From positions 620,001-684,000 of the forward strand of contig JAHBUQ010000001.1 in NCBI GenBank assembly GCA_019637995.1: a DNA stretch of 64,000 bases. The letters run 5' to 3'. The notes below the pieces were generated by a model. The model had not been told where the DNA came from. It worked only from the letters and a program-made list of their open reading frames with translations, and did no database searches. The stretch is from Ignavibacteriota bacterium (lineage in GTDB: Bacteria; Bacteroidota; Ignavibacteria; Kapaibacteriales; UBA2268). A program made the translations under genes and the position numbers. Below, piece by piece: positions 18,241 through 28,213 of this stretch (the stretch's first letter is position 1; the number at the start of each line of letters is the position of its first letter).

Positions 18241-19920
18241 ATGACATTCCAGGAAGCGGGTATAAATCCCGAACTTATTAGGGCAATATCAGAACTTGAC
18301 TTCGAAAAAGCAATGCCCGTGCAGGAAAAAGTAATTCCTGCGGTTCTAAATACCGAATCAGATATCATAGCACTTGCACAAACCGGCACCGGTAAAACAG
18401 CAGCCTTCGGTCTTCCCCTGATTCAGCTCTCAAATAGTAAATCAAATAAAACTCAAACGCTGATTCTTAGCCCAACTCGCGAGCTTTGTATCCAAATTGC
18501 AAATGATTTAATGGATTACGCCAAGTATTTACCTGATATTAAAATAGTACCTGTATATGGTGGTGCAAGTATAGAAACTCAGTTAAGAGCTATGAAAAGC
18601 GGAGCGCAGATTGTTGTAGCTACTCCGGGCAGACTTATTGATTTGATGGAAAGAAAAGCCGTTAAATTAAATGATGTCGAATTCGTAGTACTTGATGAAG
18701 CTGATGAAATGCTCAATATGGGTTTCACCGAAAGCATCAAATCTATTCTCTCAGCAGTACCTAAGGAAAGACGCACTTTTCTGTTTTCTGCTACAATGCC
18801 GCCTGAAATTGCCAACATAGCTAAAAAATATATGAGCAAACCTATGGAAATTACTGTAGGTGCAAAAAACTCCGGCGCTGATAACATCAAGCATATTTGC
18901 TATACTGTGCATGCTAAAGATAAATACGAAACCCTAAAACGTGTTGCCGATTATTATCCCGACATCTATGGTATTGTATTTTGCAGAACAAGAATCGAAA
19001 CTCAGGAAATTGCAGATAAATTGATTTCAGACGGATACAATGCAGAACCGCTTCACGGAGATATGTCACAGCCGATGCGGGACACAGTAATGTCTAAATT
19101 CAGGAATAAAACTGTTCAACTTCTGGTCGCAACAGATGTTGCTGCAAGAGGTATTGATGTTGATAACTTGACTCATGTCATCAATTATAATTTACCTGAA
19201 GATGTTGACGCCTACAATCACCGTAGTGGTAGAACAGGCAGAGCAGGGAAAGCCGGTATTTCAATTGCTATAACAAACCTGAAGGAAAAGTATAAAGTAA
19301 AACAAATCGAAAGTAAAATTGGTAAACAATTTAACCGTGAAAATGTTCCTACAGGCAAAGAAGTTTGCGAGAAGCAGTTATTCCATTTGATTGACAGAAT
19401 AGAACATATCGAAATTGAACATAGCGGAATTGAACCTTACTTACCAATAATTTATAAAAAATTAGGTTGGCTGGATAAGGAAGATTTAATCAAACGTCTT
19501 GTTTCTGTAGAATTCAACAGATTTTTGCAGTATTATAAGGATTCAGGCGACTTGAATGTTCCTGAATATCAGGAACGTGAAAGTAAGGGTGGTAAGAAAA
19601 AATCTTCCAGTAAAGATTCTTCCCGTGATATGATGTCATTCACCGATTTGTTTATTAATGTAGGTAAAAGTGAAAACTTTACTCCCGGTAAATTGATTGA
19701 ACTTTTGAATAAAGCCAACAGAGGCACAAAATTTAAAGTCGGAAGAATTGATATTACAAAAAGCTTCACTGTTTTTGGTGTGGAAACCGATGTAGCTGAT
19801 GTTATTATTCATTCAATGAATGGAATGAAATACGAAAACCGTAAATTAGTTGTTAAGTTTGACGGTGGTAATAGCAAGTCGAGTGGCAGTTCTGATAAAA
19901 AAAGCAGAAGAAAAAAGTAA
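18241..19920 (+). CDS. deaD: DEAD-box RNA helicase with DbpA-type RNA-binding domain
   Basis: 559 residues. RecA domain 1 has AQTGTGKT (46-53), PTREL, TPGR, DEAD (152-155) and SAT. RecA domain 2 has ARGIDV and HRSGRTGRAG (327-336). After a basic, serine-rich linker (about 455-475), a DbpA-type RRM follows (about 485-550, ending MKYENRKLVVKF), and then a Lys/Ser-rich tail. This is the CsdA/DeaD layout: ATP-driven remodelling of structured RNA in ribosome assembly or cold adaptation. It is a single gene between two stem-loops. The exact subfamily (CsdA or DbpA) is not certain. Confidence 0.93.
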   Translation: MTFQEAGINPELIRAISELDFEKAMPVQEKVIPAVLNTESDIIALAQTGTGKTAAFGLPLIQLSNSKSNKTQTLILSPTRELCIQIANDLMDYAKYLPDIKIVPVYGGASIETQLRAMKSGAQIVVATPGRLIDLMERKAVKLNDVEFVVLDEADEMLNMGFTESIKSILSAVPKERRTFLFSATMPPEIANIAKKYMSKPMEITVGAKNSGADNIKHICYTVHAKDKYETLKRVADYYPDIYGIVFCRTRIETQEIADKLISDGYNAEPLHGDMSQPMRDTVMSKFRNKTVQLLVATDVAARGIDVDNLTHVINYNLPEDVDAYNHRSGRTGRAGKAGISIAITNLKEKYKVKQIESKIGKQFNRENVPTGKEVCEKQLFHLIDRIEHIEIEHSGIEPYLPIIYKKLGWLDKEDLIKRLVSVEFNRFLQYYKDSGDLNVPEYQERESKGGKKKSSSKDSSRDMMSFTDLFINVGKSENFTPGKLIELLNKANRGTKFKVGRIDITKSFTVFGVETDVADVIIHSMNGMKYENRKLVVKFDGGNSKSSGSSDKKSRRKK

Positions 19921-19959
19921 AATAACAATTTACATGTATAATAATTTCAAATATTTTCG

Positions 19960-19967
19960 TATATTTG
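19960..19967 (+). promoter_or_regulatory. Possible -7 promoter element of the lipoprotein gene
   Basis: TATATTTG matches TAnnTTTG and lies 38 nt before the ATG at 20005. No clear TTTG is found at the -33 position. Confidence 0.4.
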
Positions 19968-20004
19968 AATAATGATTTATGTTTAAAATACATGTGAGTC
20001 AGTC

Positions 20005-21141
20005 ATGAAAAGTACTTTTAAGATTTTGCTTCTAGTGATTCTATCATTAGTTTTTGCAGGTTGTCCGGAAGATGGTGTATCTCCGATTGCAGATGAAATT
20101 CTTGCAGAAAAGAGCCTCAGCCCTTCTTCTGAGTTGCAAACTGTAATTTCTACAAACGACATCCAAGTATTGATTCCCGGAGGTTCCCTCGAAACTAATC
20201 TGGAGATAACAGTCTCCAAGATCACGAACCCACCCGGCTTCAATATTGATGGTGTTGTCCTTGGTAAAAACATTTATAAAATATCAATGTCCGGCAAATT
20301 CCTGTCGAATAAATATTATACTGTAATTATCAAGTATGACAAAAGCAAGGTTAAAGCCGGTCAAAATCCTGCAGATATTGTTCATGGTGCTGTTTTTAAC
20401 GGCAATTGGATGCAGGGCGATTATACTCTGAATACAAATTCAGGCGAAATCCTTTTTGATTATTATCCAAATGACGACGGAAAATCAACCGGTGACCTAC
20501 CGAGATTACAAAATGATGATGAAGTTATTTTTGGCGATGCTTATACAACTACAGATACAGGCGATAGCGATGATTTACTCGCATTGCTGAAATATCTTCA
20601 TGGAAACATTCAGATTTATGATTATGAGGATGATGATATCAGTTTTAATTTTGGTAATTATGTAAGTAAATCTCCACTGATTACCTGGAATAAAAACTCT
20701 TTTACTCTAACCTCTAAATTAATTCCAACAGGTTCACACACAGGATATGAAAACAAACTGACAACCACAATATCCGGTGATTTCACTCCGAGTAAATTAG
20801 ATGCATGGGACTGGAAAGTCAAAAATCTCACTATCCTGGTTGATGGAACAATGGAAAGCAACAACAAAATTGAGTATCACCAATATACTATAAAATTTAA
20901 TGATTTGTCAGACGGTTGGTATCATAGATTGACAAATGGGGCAATGCTTCAGTACTCATATCAGTTAGGAAAAGTTAAGACCGAAATGATTAATACTTTC
21001 GATATTCAAATTGTCTACCATGATTTTACTGATCCTAATAACGAAAAATGGTTTGAGAGGAAACTTTTTAAATCAGATATTAATTTCGGTAGTGATTATA
21101 ACATATTGACTTTGAATTTTTACGAAAATGCGACACAATAA
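20005..21141 (+). CDS. Hypothetical lipoprotein
   Basis: 378 residues. A typical lipoprotein signal peptide ends in LVFAGC, with the lipid-acceptor Cys at residue 20 followed by PEDG. The mature part is rich in beta-strand-like, Asn/Thr/Tyr/Asp-rich sequence and has no enzyme motif I recognise. An early segment (about 40-100, VLIPGGSLETNLEITV) resembles the Ig-like or ZU5-like beta domains of surface proteins, but this is weak. It is a single gene, converging on gcvH across a bidirectional terminator. Function unknown. Confidence 0.75.
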   Translation: MKSTFKILLLVILSLVFAGCPEDGVSPIADEILAEKSLSPSSELQTVISTNDIQVLIPGGSLETNLEITVSKITNPPGFNIDGVVLGKNIYKISMSGKFLSNKYYTVIIKYDKSKVKAGQNPADIVHGAVFNGNWMQGDYTLNTNSGEILFDYYPNDDGKSTGDLPRLQNDDEVIFGDAYTTTDTGDSDDLLALLKYLHGNIQIYDYEDDDISFNFGNYVSKSPLITWNKNSFTLTSKLIPTGSHTGYENKLTTTISGDFTPSKLDAWDWKVKNLTILVDGTMESNNKIEYHQYTIKFNDLSDGWYHRLTNGAMLQYSYQLGKVKTEMINTFDIQIVYHDFTDPNNEKWFERKLFKSDINFGSDYNILTLNFYENATQ

Positions 21142-21150
21142 TAAAAAATA

Positions 21151-21175
21151 GGGGCTTTCAAATTTTGAAAGCCCC
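21151..21175. terminator. Bidirectional terminator between the lipoprotein gene and gcvH
   Basis: A perfect 11-bp stem (21151-21161 with 21165-21175, GGGGCTTTCAA/TTGAAAGCCCC) has a 3-nt loop. The A-rich left flank supplies a U-tract for the minus-strand acc-gcvH transcript; the right flank is moderately T-rich for the plus strand. Confidence 0.85.
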
Positions 21176-21206
21176 ACTTATTTCTGAAAGTCGGAAATTA
21201 ATAAAA

Positions 21207-21587
21207 TTAATGACCGAGCTTTGCTTTGTAAGCGTCAGCATCCATAAGATTATCAAGCTCTGATAAATTGCTCATCTCAATTTTAACAATCCAGCCGGCA
21301 CCATAAGGGTCTTGGTTAACAGTTTCAGGGGCGTTGTTGAGTGCGTTATTGACATCAACAATTTTACCTGAAACAGGTGCAAACATATCAGCAACAGTTT
21401 TAACTGCTTCAATTGTACCGAATGTATCGTTTTGAGATACTTCTGCTTCAGAATCAGGTATATCAATATAAACTATATCGCCTAATTCGCCTTGTGCGTG
21501 GTCTGTTACACCAACTTCTGCGATATTGCCATTTACTCTGACCCACTCGTGGTCTTCTGTGTACTTTAGATCATTTGGAAAATTCAT
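21207..21587 (-). CDS. gcvH: Glycine cleavage system H protein
   Basis: 126 residues from ATG 21587. The open frame extends to 21665, but that would add 26 residues unlike GcvH and overlap accC; the chosen start has a good AGGAG 5 nt upstream and gives the family length. The lipoyl-lysine is K63 in TIEAVKTV. The protein shuttles the aminomethyl group between the P and T proteins of glycine cleavage, and in some bacteria passes lipoate to 2-oxoacid dehydrogenases. It follows accC by 62 bp on the same strand and may be co-transcribed with it. gcvP and gcvT are not in the window. Confidence 0.93.
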   Translation of the reverse strand: MNFPNDLKYTEDHEWVRVNGNIAEVGVTDHAQGELGDIVYIDIPDSEAEVSQNDTFGTIEAVKTVADMFAPVSGKIVDVNNALNNAPETVNQDPYGAGWIVKIEMSNLSELDNLMDADAYKAKLGH

Positions 21588-21592
21588 TTTCG

Positions 21593-21597
21593 CTCCT
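21593..21597 (-). promoter_or_regulatory. Shine-Dalgarno sequence deciding the gcvH start
   Basis: The minus strand reads AGGAG, then five bases, then ATG. Most genes in this window lack such a site, so it is a useful marker for the shorter GcvH start. Confidence 0.75.
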
Positions 21598-21649
21598 AAA
21601 AAAAACTTTTTTAAAAATTGCAAATTACGATAATGTAAAATTACAAAAT

Positions 21650-22993
21650 TTACATTGATTTCCAATCATTTCTTTCCAAATATTTTGTATCAATGTTGCC
21701 TGCGATGAAATCTTTATTTAGCATCATACTTTTGTGGAAAGGAATTGTTGTTTTAATACCCTCAATAATGAACTCGTCAAGCGCTCTGTACATCTTTGCT
21801 ATGGCTTCATTGCGTGTATTCCCGCGAGTTATCAGTTTGGCTATCAGTGAGTCATAATTTGAAGGAATGATATATCCCTGATATGCGTGTGAGTCAACTC
21901 TGACTCCGTGACCGCCAGGCATGTGAAATGCTTCAATTTTCCCGGGTGATGGCCTGAAACCATTTTCGGCATCTTCGGCATTTATACGGCATTCAATTGA
22001 ATGGAATTTAGGTTCAGAGGGTTTCAAGGATAATTTTTCTCCTCCGGCTATGAGAATTTGTTCTTTAATCAGGTCAATTCCCAAGGATTCTTCAGTTACG
22101 GGATGCTCAACTTGAATACGTGTATTCATTTCCATAAAATAGAAATTCATATCATTATCAACTAAATATTCGATAGTTCCGGGTCCATAATAATTTACTG
22201 CTTTAGCACCTAAAACAGACACTTCGCCCATTTGCTTTCTCAAAGCTGCACTTACAATAGGGGAGGGTGCTTCCTCAATCAATTTTTGATGACGTCTTTG
22301 GGTCGAACATTCTCTCTCATTAAGGTGAATCACATTGCCGTATTTATCACCGAAAACCTGAAATTCAATATGTCTCGAGCCCTGAACGAGCTTTTCTATA
22401 TATAAATCAGGGTTGCTGAAGAATGCTTCTGCTTCATTTTGAGCGAGATTAAAGGCACCTTTCAGCTCAGATTCGGAATTTACCATTCTCATACCTTTAC
22501 CACCGCCACCTGCTACTGCTTTAAGCATTACCGGATAACCAATATCACCACAGACTTTTACTGCTTCATCAAGTGTTTTGACTACTCCCAAGCTTCCGGG
22601 AACAACAGGCACACCGGCATTTCTCATAGTGTCCTTAGCAACAGATTTATTGCCCATACGCCTGATTGCATCTGCTGAAGGACCTATAAATGTAATATCA
22701 TGGTCATTGCAAATATCAACAAATTTGTCATTCTCAGCCATAAATCCGTAACCGGGATGAATTGCATCGGCATTCGTAATCATTGCTGCTGATATTATTG
22801 ATGGAATTTTGAGGTAGCTCTCGCGGCTTGGAGGTGCACCAATGCATACAGCTTCGTCTGCAAACCTGACATGAAGTGATTCACGGTCAGCTTCGGAGTA
22901 AACAGCAACAGTTAATATTCCAAGCTCTTTGCACGCTCTAATAACACGAAGTGCTATTTCGCTTCTATTAGCAATTAGTATTTTTTTTATCAT
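21650..22993 (-). CDS. accC: Acetyl-CoA carboxylase, biotin carboxylase subunit
   Basis: 447 residues, the standard AccC length. The ATP-grasp carboxylase shows [12 protein letters not shown] (glycine-rich loop), [17 protein letters not shown], and [18 protein letters not shown] with the metal-binding Glu and catalytic Arg region. It carboxylates the biotin on AccB using ATP and bicarbonate, the first half of malonyl-CoA synthesis. The gene lies 8 bp after accB. The carboxyltransferase genes accA and accD are not in the window. Confidence 0.96.
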   Translation of the reverse strand: MIKKILIANRSEIALRVIRACKELGILTVAVYSEADRESLHVRFADEAVCIGAPPSRESYLKIPSIISAAMITNADAIHPGYGFMAENDKFVDICNDHDITFIGPSADAIRRMGNKSVAKDTMRNAGVPVVPGSLGVVKTLDEAVKVCGDIGYPVMLKAVAGGGGKGMRMVNSESELKGAFNLAQNEAEAFFSNPDLYIEKLVQGSRHIEFQVFGDKYGNVIHLNERECSTQRRHQKLIEEAPSPIVSAALRKQMGEVSVLGAKAVNYYGPGTIEYLVDNDMNFYFMEMNTRIQVEHPVTEESLGIDLIKEQILIAGGEKLSLKPSEPKFHSIECRINAEDAENGFRPSPGKIEAFHMPGGHGVRVDSHAYQGYIIPSNYDSLIAKLITRGNTRNEAIAKMYRALDEFIIEGIKTTIPFHKSMMLNKDFIAGNIDTKYLERNDWKSM

Positions 22994-23001
22994 TATATTG
23001 T

Positions 23002-23481
23002 TTATTCAGGTCGTACAACAAATATTGGCTGATTGAATTCTACAGGTTTAGCGTTTTCTACTAAGATTTTTTCAATAATGCCTGCAACATCACTTTCGAT
23101 TTCATTCATAAGTTTCATCGCTTCTATTATACATAGTGTATCGCCGGGTTTCACACGTGAACCTACTTCTACAAATGAACCTGCATCCGGGGATGGTGAG
23201 CAGTAAAAAGTACCAACGATTGGCGATTTGATTGTGTGAAGATTTGAGTCTACAGCCGGAGAAGATGCTTGTGTTTGCTCGCTTGTCTGAACAGTTGGCG
23301 GAGCAATTGATGGAGCAGCGATTTGTGGTGCGGCATAAGATTGTGTTGATGCCACCGTTTGATGAATATCTGGCTGCTCTAAAGCCAGAGAAATTCGAAC
23401 TCCGTCCTCCTCAATATCCATGTGAGTTGCTTTACTGTCATCAAATATTTTTACAAGTCTGCGTAAATAATTTAAATCCAT
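23002..23481 (-). CDS. accB: Acetyl-CoA carboxylase, biotin carboxyl carrier protein
   Basis: 159 residues. An N-terminal helical part (1-40) is followed by an Ala/Pro/Gln-rich flexible linker (about 42-78) and a biotinyl domain (about 80-158). The biotin attachment lysine is K123 in EAMKLM, and the characteristic thumb region is seen in [15 protein letters not shown]. It carries carboxybiotin from AccC to the carboxyltransferase. It is the first gene of the minus-strand accB-accC(-gcvH) unit. Confidence 0.95.
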   Translation of the reverse strand: MDLNYLRRLVKIFDDSKATHMDIEEDGVRISLALEQPDIHQTVASTQSYAAPQIAAPSIAPPTVQTSEQTQASSPAVDSNLHTIKSPIVGTFYCSPSPDAGSFVEVGSRVKPGDTLCIIEAMKLMNEIESDVAGIIEKILVENAKPVEFNQPIFVVRPE

Positions 23482-23791
23482 ATTTTCACCGAGATTTTTA
23501 GATTATAAAATTTATATTTTTTGTTTGACGTAAAGTCTCTATTAATATTTAACAAATGATTTATCATAGTTAAATTTATAAATATGTATATTTGTATATA
23601 GAGATATATCGCTTAACATTATTTATGAAAACCTTAATTCTTATAATTCGAAAGTAATTCTAATAAGATGATGTCAATAGTCTAATATTTTCATTGCCAG
23701 AAACCCGCTCTTCTGAACTACATAGAATATTATTCGAAACAATAATAAAAATAAAATTTTGATATTATTATGCCGTCTTCTCAAAAAAGAA
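23482..23791. other. AT-rich intergenic region between accB and tRNA-His
   Basis: About 310 bp with no convincing gene. It must hold the leftward promoter of accB. On the plus strand, TATATTTG at 23587-23594 resembles a -7 element and precedes a 10-codon frame beginning at ATG 23625 (MKTLILIIRK), but no -33 element is seen and the peptide is too short to support. I recognise no structured RNA. Confidence 0.4.
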
Positions 23792-23823
23792 TTTGACAAA
23801 TTACAAAAAAAACCTTATTTTTG
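23792..23823 (+). promoter_or_regulatory. Bacteroidota-type promoter of tRNA-His
   Basis: TTTG at 23792-23795 (part of TTTGACA), a 20-nt spacer, then TATTTTTG at 23816-23823. This is an almost ideal TTTG/TAnnTTTG pair, 13 nt before the tRNA. Confidence 0.8.
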
Positions 23824-23836
23824 TATTCTGTAATAT

Positions 23837-23910
23837 GGCGGATGTAGCTCAGTTGGTAGAGTGCCAGATTGTGGCTCTGGTTGTCGCGGGTTCGAGCCCC
23901 GTCATTCGCC
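23837..23910 (+). tRNA. tRNA-His (anticodon GTG)
   Basis: 74 nt counting the encoded G at -1. The acceptor stem GCGGATG pairs with CATTCGC (one G-T), and the extra G at 23837 faces discriminator C at 23910, the hallmark of bacterial tRNA-His. The anticodon loop TTGTGGC contains GTG. The D-arm (AGCTCAGTTGGTAGAG) and T-arm (GGGTTCGAGCCCC) are canonical. CCA is not encoded. Confidence 0.96.
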
Positions 23911-23933
23911 CTTGAAAAAAAGAAAAAAAAATT

Positions 23934-23958
23934 AGCAGTTGATTATAAATTAACTGCT
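23934..23958. terminator. Bidirectional terminator between tRNA-His and the phosphorylase gene
   Basis: A 7-bp stem (23934-23940 with 23952-23958, AGCAGTT/AACTGCT) has an 11-nt loop. T residues follow on the right and a long A tract precedes on the left. It overlaps the last codons of the phosphorylase gene. Confidence 0.7.
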
Positions 23959-24770
23959 TTTTTTATTATAGACTTAATTTTGGTTGCAGAATCTCTTGCT
24001 GCAATTATTACTTCATCGTGAGTAACTTCTTGCATTATTTCACTTGCTGTATTTGTGATTAGTGATAAGCCTATTGTTTCAATTCCTAAAATTTTTGCGG
24101 CTTTTAATTCCGGCACAGACGACATTCCCACAGCATCAGCTCCCAGCCGTCTGAATGCACGAATCTCTGCTCTTGTTTCGTAATTCGGACCGGTTACTCC
24201 AATGTAAACTCCGTTTTGATATGGAATTCCACTTCGAATTAATTCTGCTTCTAATTGTTCTTGATAACTACTGTTATTTCTATTTACAGGGCAACGATAG
24301 TCTGTATCTGCCGGAACAAATGATGAATCATAATTTTTAAAAAAGAAAAAGTCAATTGTGTCATTGAATAGCATTATATCACCTACTTGAAATTTAGGAT
24401 TTAAACCTCCTGCGGCATTTGTGATAATTAATCTTTTAATGCCTAAAATATGAATCAGTGCTACAATAGAGCAAATCTCTGATAGTGTTCTACCTTCGTA
24501 GTAGTGAAATCTGCCTGAGAATACTAATGCGTTTTTCCCATCAAAATCATAATGGAGCATTTCTCCGTGGTGACCTTCTACTGAAGTTTTGGGAAAATTT
24601 TCAAGGATGTTATAATTTAGAGTTTGTGTATTTTTGTTTTTTTCAAATGATGCAGCTATACCTGAACCGGCAATAATTGCTATATCCGGAATATCGCTAA
24701 TAATATTCCTGACCTGATTGGCTGCTGATGTAAATTTTTTCAAGTATTTTGAGTTCATATCAAGTTTCAT
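23943..24770 (-). CDS. punA: Purine nucleoside phosphorylase (trimeric type)
   Basis: 275 residues. It cleaves inosine, guanosine and deoxy forms with phosphate to base plus ribose-1-phosphate (salvage). Motifs: AGSGIA (34-39, phosphate loop), EGHHGE (65-70), FSGRFHYYEG, NAAGGLNP (118-125), GPNYETRAE (194-202) and GMSSVPE (215-221), followed by an SLITNTA segment that binds the base. A second ATG at codon 5 is also possible. It is a single gene that ends in a bidirectional terminator. Its type is that of mammalian PNP (PNP-I), not hexameric DeoD. Confidence 0.92.
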   Translation of the reverse strand: MKLDMNSKYLKKFTSAANQVRNIISDIPDIAIIAGSGIAASFEKNKNTQTLNYNILENFPKTSVEGHHGEMLHYDFDGKNALVFSGRFHYYEGRTLSEICSIVALIHILGIKRLIITNAAGGLNPKFQVGDIMLFNDTIDFFFFKNYDSSFVPADTDYRCPVNRNNSSYQEQLEAELIRSGIPYQNGVYIGVTGPNYETRAEIRAFRRLGADAVGMSSVPELKAAKILGIETIGLSLITNTASEIMQEVTHDEVIIAARDSATKIKSIIKKAVNL

Positions 24771-24941
24771 TTAGTTATAGACGCAGATTACTTTCTTTTA
24801 TGAAATCAACAGATAATCTACCCAAAAAAAATTATGAATAGTTATACAATAAGTTTGAAATATAAACGAAAAATAAATTTAATAAATTCTTGACATAGTT
24901 TGACTTTAGAGATGTTTTTAAATGTTTTATTTTTTATAATT

Positions 24942-27900
24942 ATGAATTCTATGAAAAAAATAAGTACTTTATTATTACTGCTAATAATTGGGACAAACGT
25001 AAATTTGCTCTCGCAGCCATGGGCTGAGCTGATTGAAGGAGATGAAAATAATTTTATTAATGTTCAAAAAGCTTTTAATAAATTCTGGCAAGACAAAGAG
25101 CTGGTAAGGGGAGAAGGTTGGAAACAATTCAAAAGATGGGAATATTTGTGGGAACAGAGAACTTTTCCGAATGGAATTATTCCTAATGCGAGAGTAATTT
25201 TTGACTCTTATGAGCAATTTAAATCTTCCAAAGGCGAAAACCCCCTTCTTCTCAGTAATTTTTCTGATTGGAAGGAAGTGGGTCCGATTAAAGTCCCACA
25301 GAATAAATTAAATTACAAATCAGGCGGTTTGGGAAGATTAAATGTTGTTAGAATTCATCCTACGAATAATAATATAATTTGGGTTGGTTCAGCTGGTGGA
25401 GGTGCCTGGTTTACAACAAATCGAGGACAAACCTGGACTAAAGCCGAGTTTACTGATGTGCTGTCTTTAGGTGTTTCAGATATTGCAATAGCACCGAGCA
25501 AACCTGATGTAATATATCTTTCAACAGGTGATAAAAACGGCTTCTTTATGACAAATGAATATTCTGTTGGAATATTAAAATCTACAGATGCCGGTAAATC
25601 ATGGAATTTTACCTCTGAAAAATATAACCTGAACGATTATCACTTATCTAACAGAATAATTGTACATCCAACAAATCACAATCTTGTTTATGCAGCCACA
25701 AATCGTGGCATATTAAAAAGCACTGACGGTGCAGCTACATGGTCAGTATTGAATAATACTGCAATTTTTCGTGATATTGAGTTTAAGCCCGGAAACCCTG
25801 AAATTATTTATGCAACTACTTCAGGAATGAATCAGGGAACCACAACAGGCAGAATTTTTAGGAGCAGCGATGCCGGAAATACTTGGACAATTGTAGCTAC
25901 ATTGAATGGTTCATCAAGAATTGATTTGGCTGTTACTCCTGCCAATCCTGATTATGTTTATGCAGTAGCTTCAAGAAATACCGGTGCTTTTTTCGGGCTG
26001 TTTCGCTCCACAAATAGCGGTATTAACTGGTTAACACAATCAAATTCGCCAAATATTCTCAGCATTGATGTTAATGGCGGCGGTAATACAGGACAAGGCT
26101 TTTATGATTTGGCAATTGCTGTTTCGCCGGCTAACCCTGAATTTGTTTTTGTAGGCGGGATTCATACATGGGGTTCATCGAACGGAGGTAAAAACTGGCA
26201 AATTCTGAATCATTGGACGGGCAGTCATAGTCTGCCTTTTGTACATGCTGACCAACATCATTTTGTATATACCAAAGATGCAAGAGAGCTTTATGCCGCT
26301 AATGACGGTGGCTTGTATTTTACTTCTAATAATGGTACCACATGGAACGATATTAGTGATGGTCTTGCAATTGCCCAATATTATAAAATTGATGTAAGCC
26401 CTGCCTCTACTGATTTAATTGTTGGTGGAACTCAGGACAATGGTTCAAGTTTATTCGATGGAAAAAATTGGGCTCAGGTCAATGGTGGCGATGGGATGGC
26501 TTGTGCTATTGACCCTGAAAATCCGTCATTAATTTATACTACTACACAATACGGAAATTTATTCAGATCAACGAATGGTGGTAATAATTTTTCGAGGATT
26601 TCAGGACCCGATATATTTCAGGGAGAAATTGCTAATTGGGTTTCGCCATTTGTACTGAATCCTCAAAATCCTTCAAGTATTTACATTGGTTACAGAAATG
26701 TTTATAAATCAACCAATTGGGGAAATTCCTGGATTAAAATGACTAATTTTACTAATTCTGCTGCTATCAATCATTTGGCAGTAGCACCATCAGATTCAAT
26801 GATTATGTATATGGCAGTAAGAAATTATTTGTATAAATCTTTAAATGGTGGTACTACCTGGACAGGAATTTTTAATCGTCAAAATTGGATAAGTGGCATT
26901 GCTGTTGACCCTGATAATGCTGATAGAGTATTTATCTCACTAAGTGGATATAGTGTTAGTGACCGTGTATTTGAAATTATCGGTTCGCAAATAAAGAACA
27001 TCACATATAATTTACCGAATATTCCTGCAAACACCATAGTTTTTCAACATAATACTGCCGGTAGAATTTTCATCGGTTCGGATATTGGTGTATATATGAA
27101 AAGCGATGACTTTTCGGAAGAATGGACATTATTCAATACAAATTTACCTCCTGTAGTAATTAGCGATTTAAAAATTAATTATAGTACCGGTAAAATTTAT
27201 GCAGGTACTTATGGTAGAGGAATATGGGAGTCTCAGCTGTTTGATTGCAATTTAGAAAAACCATTGGTTAAAGTTTCCGGTCAGTTAACTTTCTGCGATG
27301 GCGACAGCGTCAAGCTGGAAGCCTTAACAAGTTTCGATAATGTGTTGTGGTCTTCTGGTGAAACAAGTAAATCAATTGTTGTAAAAAGATCTGGAAATTA
27401 TTTTGTAAGTATAAAAGATGAAGTCGGCTGTACAGAAAAATCTGAACCTGTGAATGTCGAAATGCTGAATGTGCCTGCTTTTAATATTCGTTCAAACAGA
27501 GGAATGGCAATATGCGGGGATAATGACACAATTAGTATTTTTGTACCTTTAGGATTGCAAAATTATGTATGGTCAACCGGTGACACGACTTCGCGAATAT
27601 CTGTGTCTGAGCCGGGATATTATGTTGCTTCAGCAGTCACAGAAAGTGGCTGTCCTTTGATTGATAGTGTTTATATTGCAAAAAGACCTGTGCCTGCAAA
27701 GCCTAACATATATTATGAGGATGGAATTTTATTTACAGATACTGCATTTTCTTACAGATGGTACAGAAATAATTCAGCTATACTTGGTGCAAATCAACTT
27801 CAATATATTCCTACTGAATCAGGCGATTACTTCGTTGTTGCTTTTGATGAGAATGGTTGTTTCAATAGTTCGGAAAGTATCAGTATTACTACTTCAGTTA

Positions 27901-28169
27901 TGGTTACACATAATTCTTCCGATATGTTTTTAATCAGTCCTAATCCTTTTGAAAATAATATTAGAATTACACCTAATTATAATTTTGATAATATAGAAGT
28001 TGGTATTATTGATATTTTGGGTAGAAAATTAGTATCCGATTTTGTAAGTAATTTATCTTCAGGACAGGATTATTTGATAAATCTTGATAATTTCTCAATC
28101 GGTACTTACATCCTTCTCATAAAATCTAATAATCAGATTTATTCTTTTAATATACAAAAATTGAATTAA
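24942..28169 (+). CDS. T9SS-exported BNR/sortilin-like beta-propeller protein
   Basis: 1075 residues from ATG 24942. The frame is open from a TTG at 24900, but the signal peptide (MNSMKKISTLLLLLIIG) fits 24942 or ATG 24951. The body is a series of BNR/Asp-box repeats (STDAGKSW, SSDAGNTW, STNGGNN, SLNGGTTW) over about 100-770, forming one or more beta-propellers as in sortilin/VPS10-like and sialidase-like proteins. Two Ig-like segments follow, each with a WSSGETS or WSTGDTT motif. It ends with a type-A T9SS sorting domain (ISPNPFENN, IIDILGRKL, IGTYIL). It is expected on the cell surface or secreted. The ligand is unknown. Confidence 0.88.
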   Translation: MNSMKKISTLLLLLIIGTNVNLLSQPWAELIEGDENNFINVQKAFNKFWQDKELVRGEGWKQFKRWEYLWEQRTFPNGIIPNARVIFDSYEQFKSSKGENPLLLSNFSDWKEVGPIKVPQNKLNYKSGGLGRLNVVRIHPTNNNIIWVGSAGGGAWFTTNRGQTWTKAEFTDVLSLGVSDIAIAPSKPDVIYLSTGDKNGFFMTNEYSVGILKSTDAGKSWNFTSEKYNLNDYHLSNRIIVHPTNHNLVYAATNRGILKSTDGAATWSVLNNTAIFRDIEFKPGNPEIIYATTSGMNQGTTTGRIFRSSDAGNTWTIVATLNGSSRIDLAVTPANPDYVYAVASRNTGAFFGLFRSTNSGINWLTQSNSPNILSIDVNGGGNTGQGFYDLAIAVSPANPEFVFVGGIHTWGSSNGGKNWQILNHWTGSHSLPFVHADQHHFVYTKDARELYAANDGGLYFTSNNGTTWNDISDGLAIAQYYKIDVSPASTDLIVGGTQDNGSSLFDGKNWAQVNGGDGMACAIDPENPSLIYTTTQYGNLFRSTNGGNNFSRISGPDIFQGEIANWVSPFVLNPQNPSSIYIGYRNVYKSTNWGNSWIKMTNFTNSAAINHLAVAPSDSMIMYMAVRNYLYKSLNGGTTWTGIFNRQNWISGIAVDPDNADRVFISLSGYSVSDRVFEIIGSQIKNITYNLPNIPANTIVFQHNTAGRIFIGSDIGVYMKSDDFSEEWTLFNTNLPPVVISDLKINYSTGKIYAGTYGRGIWESQLFDCNLEKPLVKVSGQLTFCDGDSVKLEALTSFDNVLWSSGETSKSIVVKRSGNYFVSIKDEVGCTEKSEPVNVEMLNVPAFNIRSNRGMAICGDNDTISIFVPLGLQNYVWSTGDTTSRISVSEPGYYVASAVTESGCPLIDSVYIAKRPVPAKPNIYYEDGILFTDTAFSYRWYRNNSAILGANQLQYIPTESGDYFVVAFDENGCFNSSESISITTSVMVTHNSSDMFLISPNPFENNIRITPNYNFDNIEVGIIDILGRKLVSDFVSNLSSGQDYLINLDNFSIGTYILLIKSNNQIYSFNIQKLN

Positions 28170-28213
28170 GAAAATTTGTAATAATTTATAAATAATAAAA
28201 TTGGAAATATTTT

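Noticed and set aside
21588..21665. A longer N-terminus for gcvH
   Set aside because: The extra 26 residues are unlike GcvH and overlap accC; the inner ATG has a Shine-Dalgarno site.
23625..23657. A 10-codon frame (MKTLILIIRK) after a TATATTTG element
   Set aside because: No -33 element, too short to judge, and in AT-rich DNA such frames arise by chance.
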